Assembly (NCBI GenBank): GCA_965219565.1
Contig: OZ244780.1
Span: 744,001-808,000 of the forward strand
Origin: DAOUJI01 sp965219565
GTDB taxonomy: Bacteria; Chloroflexota; Dehalococcoidia; Lucifugimonadales; JAGWBF01
Direction of reading: 5' to 3'
Length of the DNA: 64,000 bases
Every line of letters begins with the position of its first letter. Positions within the stretch are counted from its first letter, which is position 1. Both the position numbers and the translations under genes were made by a program. The notes below the pieces were generated by a model. The model saw nothing but the letters and a program-made list of their open reading frames with translations, was not told where the DNA came from and made no database searches. Shown in pieces: positions 7,922-15,966 of this stretch.

Positions 7922-8896
7922 GTGAAGCGTAGCGGGATACTGATATTTGTGATCCTGGCTGTAGCGGTGTTCGCCGGACTGGCCTTCTATGGAGACTTCC
8001 TCGAGCTTATCGACCAAATCGCCGATTTCCCCGTCCGGTTCTGGCTGGCCGCCCTTGGCCTTGCCGCCGCCAACTATGTACTCCGGCTGGTCCGCTGGCA
8101 CTACTACATGCGGGTCCTCAAGATTCCGGTGGGGCTGGCGTCCAGCGGACTGATATTCGTCGCCGGCCTCAGCATGGCCATCAGCCCCGGCCGGGTGGGG
8201 GAGTTGGCCAAGTCCTACTTCCTCAGGGAGAGGGCCGCCGTCCCCGTCGCACGCTCGTCGGCCGCCGTGGTGGCGGAGCGAGTGATGGACCTGGTGGGAG
8301 TGTTGCTCCTGAGTGTTTGGGGACTGTTCCTCGTGCCCTACGGTTGGCTGGCAGCCATTCTGGTGATCGGAGGTGTGGCTGCGTTCTTCTTGCTGTGCGT
8401 ATCTTCCTGGGGGAGCGCAAAGGTCCTGGCCCTTCCCTTTCCGGCACGCTGGAAGCCCTTCCTCACCAACGCCCGTGACTCGATACGACAGCTGTCAGGG
8501 CCGCGGGAGTTGGCGGTTGTATTGCCTTTGAGCGTCGCGGCCTGGTTTATGGAAGGCCTGGCCATGTGGGTGGTTCTGCAGGGCCTGGGAGCGCCTGGCT
8601 CCCTGGACGAGGCGGTGTCCATCTATGCCGCCGCCACCCTCCTGGGCGCCGTCAGCTTGCTCCCCGGCGGTCTTGTAGGCACGGAGGGCGGAATGATAGC
8701 ATTGCTTGGCCGCCTCGACATGTCCAGGACAACGGCATCTTCAGCTACATTTATTGTTCGCGTCTGCACACTCTGGTTTGCCATCGCACTGGGAGTCCTG
8801 GCCCTGGTTTATTTGCAGTTCCAACCGTCCAACAAAGAAAGAGAGTCCGTTGATACAGAGCGGGTTGAGACCGAAGCGCAAGGGCCCACCGCTTAG
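7922..8896 (+). CDS. YbhN/LPG-synthase-TM family membrane protein
   Basis: 324-residue integral membrane protein with about eight hydrophobic segments. It carries the family signatures RLVRWHYYMRVL near residue 60 and SPGRVGELAKSYFLRE near 85, followed by AERVMDLVGVLLL and the LPGGLVGTEGGMIALL loop near 250. The family (flippase-like transmembrane domain, as in MprF and AglD) handles or moves polar lipids; the exact lipid is not known. GTG start; the C-terminal tail is short and charged. The next gene, a polyprenyl-phosphate transferase, starts 11 bases later, so the two are probably co-transcribed for envelope lipid or glycan work. Confidence 0.8.
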   Translation: MKRSGILIFVILAVAVFAGLAFYGDFLELIDQIADFPVRFWLAALGLAAANYVLRLVRWHYYMRVLKIPVGLASSGLIFVAGLSMAISPGRVGELAKSYFLRERAAVPVARSSAAVVAERVMDLVGVLLLSVWGLFLVPYGWLAAILVIGGVAAFFLLCVSSWGSAKVLALPFPARWKPFLTNARDSIRQLSGPRELAVVLPLSVAAWFMEGLAMWVVLQGLGAPGSLDEAVSIYAAATLLGAVSLLPGGLVGTEGGMIALLGRLDMSRTTASSATFIVRVCTLWFAIALGVLALVYLQFQPSNKERESVDTERVETEAQGPTA

Positions 8897-8907
8897 GCGC
8901 TGGCAGC

Positions 8908-9855
8908 ATGGCTGAACAGGAGAGGCCCGCAGACTCCCATCGGCCCGGCGTCCTCAGCGGCTTCAAGGCCGCCGTCATGTCCACACGCCCGGTGCAGTGG
9001 ACCAAGGCCATCGTCGTCTTTCTCCCTCTGGCGTTTTCTTTGGATGAGCGATGGACCCTTAACGAGGGCGGGCTGTTCGTTGATCTGTTTCTGAACACCT
9101 TGGCAGGCGCAGCCATATTCGCCGCCTTGGCGGGCGCGGTCTACATTATTAACGACCTCTTCGACCGGGAAAGGGACAGGAACCACCCTCGAAAACGCCA
9201 CAGGCCCATAGCCTCCGGGGTGTTCCCTGCGCCCGCCGCGGGGGCTCTAGCGACGCTTCTACTGGCGGCAGGATTGGCCGGGGCGTATTTCTTGGACGTG
9301 GGATTCGGCGTCGTTGTGTCCGTCTACGTGGCCATCAACGTGGGCTATTCCGGCCTGCTCAAGGGGATTGCTCTCCTGGACGTCATGTTGGTCAGCGCAG
9401 GGTATATCCTGCGTGTTGTGGCGGGAGCCCAGATAATCGACGTGACGGTTTCCCCCTGGCTCTACTTCACCATAGGCCTAGGAGCCTTGTTCATAGCTCT
9501 GAGCAAGCGTCACAGCGAGCTGGCGGCGTCGGGCGACAATGCCGTGAGCCAACGGTCGTCCCTCGATCGGTATACCAGGGAATACCTCAGTCAGTTGATA
9601 ATCATCACGGCAGCTGCGACCCTGGTGGCCTACTCCCTATACACCTTTGAGGCACCCAACGTTCCGGACAACCACAGCATGATGCTGACCATCCCCTTCG
9701 TGATTTTCGGCCTGTTCCGCTACCTCTGGATTGTGAACCACACCACCGACGCCGAAAGCCCCGAGTGGGTGATTATCAGAGACAAACAGTTGGTCCTGGG
9801 CCTGGCGCTTTGGGCCGTGGCAGCAGTAACCATTCTGGCTCTAGACCGCGGTTGA
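8908..9855 (+). CDS. UbiA-family decaprenyl-phosphate phosphoribosyltransferase-like protein
   Basis: 315-residue polytopic membrane prenyltransferase. The first aspartate motif is N82-D83-x2-D86-x3-D90 followed by HP (93-94), K96 and RPIASG (99-104). This HPxKxxRPIASG form is typical of enzymes that attach phosphoribose to polyprenyl phosphate (DprE pathway, arabinose donor synthesis) rather than quinone-making UbiA. The second motif region LLKGIALLDVMLVSAGYILRV also fits. It follows the YbhN-like gene by 11 bases. The substrate is inferred from family motifs; no other arabinan genes are visible nearby. Confidence 0.75.
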   Translation: MAEQERPADSHRPGVLSGFKAAVMSTRPVQWTKAIVVFLPLAFSLDERWTLNEGGLFVDLFLNTLAGAAIFAALAGAVYIINDLFDRERDRNHPRKRHRPIASGVFPAPAAGALATLLLAAGLAGAYFLDVGFGVVVSVYVAINVGYSGLLKGIALLDVMLVSAGYILRVVAGAQIIDVTVSPWLYFTIGLGALFIALSKRHSELAASGDNAVSQRSSLDRYTREYLSQLIIITAAATLVAYSLYTFEAPNVPDNHSMMLTIPFVIFGLFRYLWIVNHTTDAESPEWVIIRDKQLVLGLALWAVAAVTILALDRG

Positions 9856-9925
9856 GGCGGCCCTCTCGTCGTCAGCCTCTTCTTCCTACTAGTGCCGGCG
9901 AGGCCTAGCGCGCCGGAGTTTAGAT

Positions 9926-9954
9926 TTGACAGGCCATAGGGCCAGTCGTAGAAT
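9926..9954 (+). promoter_or_regulatory. sigma-70 type promoter for the RAM-domain gene
   Basis: TTGACA (9926-9931), a 17-base spacer, and TAGAAT (9949-9954), 48 bases ahead of the ATG at 10002. Confidence 0.65.
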
Positions 9955-10001
9955 GGTCGCGGTTTACCAGCCCCGTAGCATGACGCCCGAGGGGGTGTTG
10001 C

Positions 10002-10241
10002 ATGGCCAGCAGAGCGTTCATACTGATAGAAACCGCCGTTGGGAAAACACGGGAGGTGGGCGACTCCCTCCGGGGCGTCGCTGGAGTGTCGTCGGTGGAC
10101 GTAGTCACCGGTCCCTACGATGTCATCGCCGTGATTGACGCACCGGACATGAACGTGATGGGCTCTTTGGTTACAGAGAGAATACACACTATTGGCGGTG
10201 TAGTCAGGACGGTAACCTGTGTTGCCGTAAGCAGTTCCTGA
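10002..10241 (+). CDS. stand-alone Lrp/AsnC RAM-domain protein
   Basis: 79-residue protein made only of the Lrp/AsnC ligand-binding (RAM/ACT-like) domain: AFILIETAVGKTREVGDSLRGVAGVSSVDVVTGPYDVI. It has no helix-turn-helix. Family members of this size oligomerise and bind amino acids, and some modulate full-length Lrp proteins. It has its own strong promoter upstream. The next gene (acyl-CoA dehydrogenase) starts 44 bases later, so it could be co-transcribed. Its ligand and partner are unknown. Confidence 0.8.
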   Translation: MASRAFILIETAVGKTREVGDSLRGVAGVSSVDVVTGPYDVIAVIDAPDMNVMGSLVTERIHTIGGVVRTVTCVAVSSS

Positions 10242-10285
10242 CGCCGATGATTTCCCGCTGATAGATCCCCAGGAGCTCCTCTAGA

Positions 10286-11458
10286 ATGGACTTCAGATTC
10301 TCCCCTGAAGACGAGGCTTTTCGCGCCGAGTTGCGCCGGTTCTTCGAGGATGAGATTCCTCCCGATTGGGTGGGCGGAAGCCGTAACCCGGACAACGAGG
10401 ACTGGGACTTGACCCTGTCCATGCGCAAGAAGATGTCCGAAAGAGGCTGGCTCACCATGCACTGGCCCAGCGAATACGGCGGCCAGGACGCAGGCCAAAT
10501 CAAGTCCACCATCCTCACCGAGGAGTTGACCTACAACAGGTGTCCCGGCAGGGATATCTTCGCTGTGAAGATGCTCTCCCCGACCCTGATGATTCACGGC
10601 ACTGAGGACCAGAAGCAGGAGTTTCTTCCTCCCATCGCAAAGGGCGAGGTCCAGTGGTGCCAGGGCTACAGTGAGCCTGAATCGGGGTCCGATCTGGCTT
10701 CCCTCCAGACCTCCGCCAGGTCCGACGGAGACGACTACGTCATCAACGGCAGCAAGATATGGACCTCGATGGCCCATCGGGCGGACCGGATTTTCATGCT
10801 GGTGCGAACGGACCCGGACGCTCCGAAACACCGGGGCATCAGCTTCGTTCTCGTGGACATGAACACGCCCGGCATCACGGTCCGGCCCATACCCAACATG
10901 ACCGGCATCCACGAGTTTAACCAGGTGTTCTTCGATGAGGTGCGGGTGCCTAAGAAGAACAGGGTTGGCGAGGAAAACCGGGGCTGGTATGTGGCGGTCA
11001 CGCTTCTGGACTTCGAGAGGTCGGGTGTGGACTTTTCTGCCAGCGCCAGGCGGCTGGTGGCTGACACCGTGGACTACGTTAAGGACCGTCCCAACACGGT
11101 GAACGAGCACAACAGCCGTGTGGCCCGCAACAAGCTTACCGACCTGCATATCGAGGCGGAGGTCGCCCGGCTCACAGCCTACAACGTAGCCTGGATGCAG
11201 GAACAGGGGATGATTCCCAACAAGGAAGCTTCGATGAGCAAGGTGATGGGCACCGAGTTGCTCCAGCAGGTCACCTCCGGCTGCCTGGAAGTCATGGGGA
11301 TGTATGGACAGCTCAGGCCCGGAAACGCACGCTCCCAGATGATGGGTCGAATGGTCGAGCACTGGATGTCTTCCTTCTCCGGCACCATCGCCGCGGGGAC
11401 GTCGGAGATTCAACGGAACATCATCGCCACCAGGGGCGTGGGGCTTCCCCGGGGATAA
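10286..11458 (+). CDS. acyl-CoA dehydrogenase family protein (subunit 1 of an adjacent pair)
   Basis: 390-residue flavoprotein with the usual order: N-terminal helical domain, beta domain with WCQGYSEPESGSDLASLQT (FAD/substrate loop), and C-terminal helical domain ending GTSEIQRNIIATRGVGLPRG. The position that holds the catalytic Glu in medium-chain enzymes (EGT) is Ala here (AAGTSEIQ), so the base must come from elsewhere, as in other subgroups, or from the partner. An 80-base gap separates it from a second acyl-CoA dehydrogenase, an arrangement known for heterotetrameric enzymes in Actinobacteria. The substrate is unknown. Confidence 0.85.
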   Translation: MDFRFSPEDEAFRAELRRFFEDEIPPDWVGGSRNPDNEDWDLTLSMRKKMSERGWLTMHWPSEYGGQDAGQIKSTILTEELTYNRCPGRDIFAVKMLSPTLMIHGTEDQKQEFLPPIAKGEVQWCQGYSEPESGSDLASLQTSARSDGDDYVINGSKIWTSMAHRADRIFMLVRTDPDAPKHRGISFVLVDMNTPGITVRPIPNMTGIHEFNQVFFDEVRVPKKNRVGEENRGWYVAVTLLDFERSGVDFSASARRLVADTVDYVKDRPNTVNEHNSRVARNKLTDLHIEAEVARLTAYNVAWMQEQGMIPNKEASMSKVMGTELLQQVTSGCLEVMGMYGQLRPGNARSQMMGRMVEHWMSSFSGTIAAGTSEIQRNIIATRGVGLPRG

Positions 11459-11537
11459 ACCCGCGGTGGCCAACCCCATCAAATAGCGAGAATGGATTAG
11501 CAAAGTCCACCTTGGACTGCGCAGGAGGAAGAGAAAG

Positions 11538-12671
11538 ATGGACCTAGGATTCAACGAGACCCAGCAGATGCTGCAGAACAGCGCCCGAGAATTCCTGTCC
11601 CAGGAATGTCCCCACAGCCTGGTGCGGGAAATGGAACAGGACCCCAAGGGATACCCAGACCAACTTTGGAAGTCCATTGTGGACTTGGGGTGGACGGGAG
11701 TCGCATTTCCCCAGAAGTACGGAGGCACTGAGGGCAGCTTCGTGGACCTCGCCGTGTTGGTGGAAGAGTTGGGTCGAGCCTTGGCGCCAAGCCCCTTCTT
11801 CTCCACGGTGGTTATGGGCGGCATGACCATTCTCGACGCGGGAAGCGACGCCCAGAAGGACGAATACCTGACCCAGATTTGCCAGGGGCAGGCCACATTC
11901 GCCTTTGCAGTCCTTGAACCCAGCGCCACATACGAGGCGTGGGGCATAGAAACGGAAGCGACACGGGACGGCGACGGGTTCACCCTCAACGGCACCAAGC
12001 TGTTCGTGCCTGACGCCCACACCGCCGACAACATCGTCGTTGCGGCTCGGACGACCAAAGGAAGCGACCCGGAGGACGGCATAACCCTGTTCATCGTGCC
12101 CGCCTCGGCCCAGGGCATATCCATCGAAATGCTCAGCACCGTGGCGTCGGACAGGCAGTCGGAAGTCGGCCTCAACAACGTGAAGGTCCCCGCGTCAGCT
12201 GTACTGGGAGAAGTGGACAAGGGATGGCAGGCGCTGAACCTGGCTATCCAGAGGGGCGCCGCCGCCAAGTCCGTGGAGATGCTGGGAGGCGCCGGAGCGG
12301 TCTTGGACATGACCCTGGAGTACGTTAAGCAGAGGGTTCAATTCGGGCGGCCCATCGGCTCGTTCCAGGCTGTACAGCACCACTGCGCCAACATGGTCAC
12401 CTTCGCCGAGTCCTGCCGCTACATGGCCTACCAGGCGGTGTGGACCCTGGACGAGGGGCTACCCGCCACCCGGGAAGTCTCAATGGCCAAGACGTGGGTC
12501 AACGAGGCCTACCGCAAGGTGTGCGCACTGGCCCACCAGTGCCACGGCGCCATCGGGTTCACGATGGAGCACGACCTCCAGCTCTTCTCCAGGCGGGCCC
12601 GGGTGGCCGAGTTGGCCTTCGGGGACGCCGAGCATCACAGGGAGCTTGTGGCCGGGGCCCTGGGACTTTAG
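11538..12671 (+). CDS. acyl-CoA dehydrogenase family protein (subunit 2 of an adjacent pair)
   Basis: 377-residue acyl-CoA dehydrogenase fold beginning MDLGFNETQQMLQNSAREFLSQECP, with the beta-domain ATFAFAVLEPSATYEA and a C-terminal CHGAIGFTMEHDLQLFSRRARVAELAFGD that lacks the EGT-type catalytic glutamate. It is divergent from its upstream neighbour and best read as a partner subunit. A GAGGAAGAG ribosome site precedes the ATG. The HIT gene starts 3 bases after its stop, so the operon likely continues. Confidence 0.82.
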   Translation: MDLGFNETQQMLQNSAREFLSQECPHSLVREMEQDPKGYPDQLWKSIVDLGWTGVAFPQKYGGTEGSFVDLAVLVEELGRALAPSPFFSTVVMGGMTILDAGSDAQKDEYLTQICQGQATFAFAVLEPSATYEAWGIETEATRDGDGFTLNGTKLFVPDAHTADNIVVAARTTKGSDPEDGITLFIVPASAQGISIEMLSTVASDRQSEVGLNNVKVPASAVLGEVDKGWQALNLAIQRGAAAKSVEMLGGAGAVLDMTLEYVKQRVQFGRPIGSFQAVQHHCANMVTFAESCRYMAYQAVWTLDEGLPATREVSMAKTWVNEAYRKVCALAHQCHGAIGFTMEHDLQLFSRRARVAELAFGDAEHHRELVAGALGL

Positions 12672-12674
12672 TCC

Positions 12675-13022
12675 ATGTCTGCCAAAGACTGCATCTTCTG
12701 TAAGATTCCCCGAGGTGAGCTTGACGCAGAGGTGGTCTACCGAGACGAGCGGGTCTACGTGATCAAGGATTTAGACCCCCAGGCTCCGGTGCATCTGCTC
12801 ATCATCCCCCTGGAGCATCTGGCCGGGCTGGCCTACATAGGTCCCGGGCAGATACCGGCAATGGGACACGTTTTCGTGGTGGCCGAGGAGATGGCCCGGC
12901 GGCATGAGGTCACCCTGAGCGGGTACAGGCTAATCGTGAACCAAGGCCCCGACGCCGGACAAGAGATAGAGCACATCCACGTACACCTCCTGGGCGGCAA
13001 ACCGCTTCCATCCCTGGGCTGA
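12675..13022 (+). CDS. HIT family nucleotide-binding hydrolase (HinT-like)
   Basis: 115-residue histidine-triad protein. The triad HIHVH is at residues 100-104, followed by LLGG. The N-terminal CIFCKIPRGE (C6, C9) is the common HinT zinc-like start. HIT proteins hydrolyse purine nucleoside phosphoramidates or diadenosine polyphosphates. It sits 3 bases after an acyl-CoA dehydrogenase gene and 4 bases before a YqeK-type HD hydrolase, which also acts on diadenosine tetraphosphate in characterised cases, so the two may share a role in nucleotide damage or alarmone turnover (inference). Confidence 0.88.
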   Translation: MSAKDCIFCKIPRGELDAEVVYRDERVYVIKDLDPQAPVHLLIIPLEHLAGLAYIGPGQIPAMGHVFVVAEEMARRHEVTLSGYRLIVNQGPDAGQEIEHIHVHLLGGKPLPSLG

Positions 13023-13026
13023 CCAA

Positions 13027-13602
13027 GTGTCCCCCTCCATAGAAGCCTATATAGAGAGCCGGTTGGAAGCGCTTCCAACCGGCCTCTTCAATCATATCCA
13101 GCGGGTGCGCGACATCGCCTTAGACCTGGCCGAGCGTCACGGGCTGGACTCGCAAAAGACCAGGCTGGGCGCCTTGGCCCATGACCTTGCCAGGGCCGCC
13201 GGGGGCGAGGAGCTTTTGCGCCAAGCCAAAGAGCTGGGCATCCACGTGCACTCTGTGGAGGAGAAGGTCCCCATTCTGCTGCATGGCCCTGTCGCCGCCG
13301 AAACCCTCAGGCGGAATGGCCTCGATGACCCGGAGGTCTACCAGGCGGTGTACTGGCACAGCACGGCCCATCCGGGGCTGCCCGAAGTGGCCAAGGCCGT
13401 TTTCCTGGCCGACAAGCTGGACCCGTCCAAACAGAGGCGATACCCTTTCATAGACTCGGTGATGTCCCAGTCTCACGAGAGCATGGATAGCGCCATGCTC
13501 ACCTTCCTGGACCGGGAGCTTGTCAGGCTCATTGAAATGGGGGAGCTTGTGCACCCGGCTTCGGTGGACGCCCGCAATGACCTGCTCACTAGGCGCCTCT
13601 AG
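13027..13602 (+). CDS. yqeK: HD-domain hydrolase of the YqeK family
   Basis: 191 residues with the HD-superfamily metal ligands in YqeK order: H23, H52-D53 (ALAHDLAR), H86 (LLHGPVAAE), H111 (YWHSTAHPG) and D129 (FLADKLDP). Characterised YqeK proteins cleave diadenosine tetraphosphate symmetrically to ADP. GTG start, 4 bases after the HIT gene stop; no strong ribosome site, so translational coupling is likely. YqeK is usually next to nadD or rsfS; here it is beside HIT instead. Confidence 0.82.
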   Translation: MSPSIEAYIESRLEALPTGLFNHIQRVRDIALDLAERHGLDSQKTRLGALAHDLARAAGGEELLRQAKELGIHVHSVEEKVPILLHGPVAAETLRRNGLDDPEVYQAVYWHSTAHPGLPEVAKAVFLADKLDPSKQRRYPFIDSVMSQSHESMDSAMLTFLDRELVRLIEMGELVHPASVDARNDLLTRRL

Positions 13603-13951
13603 AGCCTGTTCACGCTAGAGCCTACGTCTTTCCGACCCCTCAACTGTCATTCCGAAACGGAGCGGAGCGGAGTGAGGAATCTCAAGCCCTTGTCCTCTAC
13701 CCTGGGTGCTCGGAAATGCAAGGACCCACGAGAAGACGCTATCAGTCGAATCGTTACATGACTCCGAAGAAGATCTTTAGATTCCTCACTGCGTTCGGAA
13801 TGGCAGGTTCGGGGTTCGGCGTCCGTGTTCGGTATAAAGTGAACACTCCTTTAGTCTGTGTGACCCACGAGGCGGTTCCCCGTTACCGGCCCCTTCACAT
13901 TCCTCTGCTATACTTGAAACCCAGTCTACACTCTTTATTGGCGAGGCTCCT
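13603..13951. repeat. intergenic gap with inverted family A repeat pair (MITE-like)
   Basis: 349 bases without a credible gene. A family A arm (13645-13687, TGTCATTCCGAAACGGAG...GAGGAATCT) is followed by its inverted copy (13775-13805, TTAGATTCCTCACTGCGTTCGGAATGGCA). Together they bracket about 160 bases and could fold into one long hairpin. A near-identical arrangement lies at 42081-42251. Confidence 0.75.
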
Positions 13952-14710
13952 TTGACCCAGACTCCCGGTTCCCAGGTCCAACGTTCCGACGGCCGCAATT
14001 GGGATGAGCCCCGCAAGACGGTCATCACGCCGGGCTACCAGCGTTTTGCGGAAGGATCGGCCCTCATTCAGATGGGCCAGACCACCGTGCTGTGCGCCGC
14101 GTCCATCGAGGAGAGAGTCCCTGCTTTCCTGCGGGGCGAGGGCAAAGGCTGGATCACCGCCGAGTACGCCATGCTACCCCGGTCGACGGCGACGCGAACG
14201 GCCAGGGAAAGCGCCGGGCAGGTTAGAGGCCGCTCCCAGGAAATACAGCGGCTGATTGGCCGGTGCCTGCGCGCTGTGACAGACCTCCAGGCCCTGGGAG
14301 AGCGGACCATCACTCTGGATTGTGACGTGATTCAGGCAGACGGCGGCACTCGCACCGCCGCCGTTTCGGGCGGCTACGTGGCCCTCCACCAGGCTATGGG
14401 CCAGCTGGTCAAGGCCGGACTTATGCGCTCAGTTCCCCTGAAGTCCGCTGTAGCCGCTCTGAGCGTTGGGTTAATCGATGGGCAACCTCTTCTCGACTTG
14501 GCTTACGACGAGGACGTAAGGGCGCAGGTGGATTTCAACCTGGTGATGACGGACTCTGGAGACTTGGTGGAGATTCAGGGAGCCGCCGAGGGGAGCCCTT
14601 TCCCAAGCGCCATCGTCCCCCAATGGATTGAGCTGGCCTTCAAGGGAATGGGAGCCGTATTCCAGGCCCAGCAGGCCGCGATTCAGTCCTACGCGCAAGG
14701 ATTGCGATAG
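13952..14710 (+). CDS. rph: ribonuclease PH
   Basis: 252-residue phosphorolytic 3'-5' exoribonuclease that trims tRNA 3' ends. Full-length family match: RSDGRNWDEPRKTVITPGYQRFAEGSALI at the start, GWITAEYAMLPRST and RGRSQEIQRLIGRCLRAV (phosphate- and RNA-binding arginines) in the middle, and DGGTRTAAVSGGYVA. TTG start after a GAGGC site; no ATG lies near a sensible position. It is followed by an HtrA-type lipoprotein gene 26 bases later. Confidence 0.93.
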   Translation: MTQTPGSQVQRSDGRNWDEPRKTVITPGYQRFAEGSALIQMGQTTVLCAASIEERVPAFLRGEGKGWITAEYAMLPRSTATRTARESAGQVRGRSQEIQRLIGRCLRAVTDLQALGERTITLDCDVIQADGGTRTAAVSGGYVALHQAMGQLVKAGLMRSVPLKSAVAALSVGLIDGQPLLDLAYDEDVRAQVDFNLVMTDSGDLVEIQGAAEGSPFPSAIVPQWIELAFKGMGAVFQAQQAAIQSYAQGLR

Positions 14711-14736
14711 TCCCTTGTAAGACGACCGGACCTGCA

Positions 14737-15966
14737 TTGAGTTCCCGCAGCTTAGCTTCAACCTTCCTGCTGGCGGCTGCCCTCAGCTTGTTGTTTGCCG
14801 CCGCCTGCGCATCTGAGGAGCGCAGCGCCGATCCGACACCCGCTGATACTCCCGCACCGCCTCCCACGGCGACCCGCGTACCCGAGGCTTCCCCCACTGT
14901 CGCACCTCCGGCCCCGACACGGACTCCCTGGGCCCCGCCTCTAGAAGGCCGCTCCGGGCTTGGGGAGACTATCATTGCGGAGACAAAGCCCATACCGACG
15001 CCGGTCCGGGTGGAATACGAGTTCCCAGACGTGGCCGGTGTGGTGGAATGGGTCAGGCCAGCCGTCGTCTCCGTGGTCACGGAGTTCATGGCCCTCACCT
15101 TCTTTGGCCCCCAGCGTGACGTGCAAAGCGGCAGTGGTGTAATCATCGATCCCCGGGGCTACCTTCTGACCAATTACCACGTGATCCAGGACTACGACAG
15201 GATAACCGTAACCACTGACGACGGGGTGCAATATGACGCAAAGGTCGTCGGCACGGACCTGCTCAGCGACCTGGCTGTACTGAAGATTGACATCCCGGAA
15301 ACCCGTTTTGTTATTCCTGCCGTTCCGGAAAGCGTACACGTAGGCGACTGGGTTATCGCCATAGGGAACGCCTTGGCTCTTCCAGGAGGGCCGTCGGTGA
15401 CTGTCGGCGTGGTCAGCGCCCTGGATCGCTCCTACGAAATCCACCCAGGTCTAACGTTGTATGGCCTGATACAGACAGACGCCTCCATCAACCCGGGCAA
15501 CAGCGGCGGCCCGTTGCTGAACCTTCAGGGTCAGCTGGTGGGGATCAACACTGCGGTGGCCCGGGGCGACGACGCAGGCAGGACCATTGAGGGAATAGGG
15601 TTTGCGGTTGCTACGGACACGGCCATGTCGGTGGCCTGGCAGCTAATCGAGTTGGGCAAGGTGAGATGGGCATTTTTAGGCGTGGGGGTTGACGACCTTA
15701 CTCCCAGCATGGCGACCAGCCTTGGAATCCCTGTCCGAGGAGGCGTGATGGTTGCGACCGTAACCCCGGACAGCCCAGCGTGGGAGGCGGGTCTCCGCGG
15801 CGGCGACGTAATAGTCGCCTTCGGGGGAGAGAACGTGTCAACCGCCCGCCAACTCATCGGAATGATCCGGGAGTCGCAGGTGGGGAGGAAGGTCGAAGTG
15901 GAGGCGTTCAGCAATGAAGAACGGGTTACTTTCACCGTGACGCTGGGCGAACGCCCAGACAGCTAG
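14737..15966 (+). CDS. HtrA/DegP-like serine protease, lipoprotein, one PDZ domain
   Basis: 409 residues. A signal peptide ending FAAAC (lipobox Cys24) predicts export and lipid anchoring. A Pro/Thr-rich linker (30-95) is followed by the trypsin-like domain with catalytic H148 (TNYHVI), D178 (LLSDLAVLKID) and S256 (NPGNSGGPL), then one PDZ domain (about 310-405, GVMVATVTPDSPAWEAGLRGGDVIVAF). Such proteases degrade misfolded envelope proteins. TTG start. Its last four bases overlap the convergent end of ileS. A second, PDZ-less HtrA variant is at 46940. Confidence 0.9.
   Translation: MSSRSLASTFLLAAALSLLFAAACASEERSADPTPADTPAPPPTATRVPEASPTVAPPAPTRTPWAPPLEGRSGLGETIIAETKPIPTPVRVEYEFPDVAGVVEWVRPAVVSVVTEFMALTFFGPQRDVQSGSGVIIDPRGYLLTNYHVIQDYDRITVTTDDGVQYDAKVVGTDLLSDLAVLKIDIPETRFVIPAVPESVHVGDWVIAIGNALALPGGPSVTVGVVSALDRSYEIHPGLTLYGLIQTDASINPGNSGGPLLNLQGQLVGINTAVARGDDAGRTIEGIGFAVATDTAMSVAWQLIELGKVRWAFLGVGVDDLTPSMATSLGIPVRGGVMVATVTPDSPAWEAGLRGGDVIVAFGGENVSTARQLIGMIRESQVGRKVEVEAFSNEERVTFTVTLGERPDS

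Noticed and set aside
10115..12310. 731-codon minus-strand ORF opposite the two acyl-CoA dehydrogenases
   Set aside because: It is a shadow of GC-rich coding on the plus strand; low-complexity, Ser/Pro/His-rich translation with no domain, and both plus-strand genes are clear.
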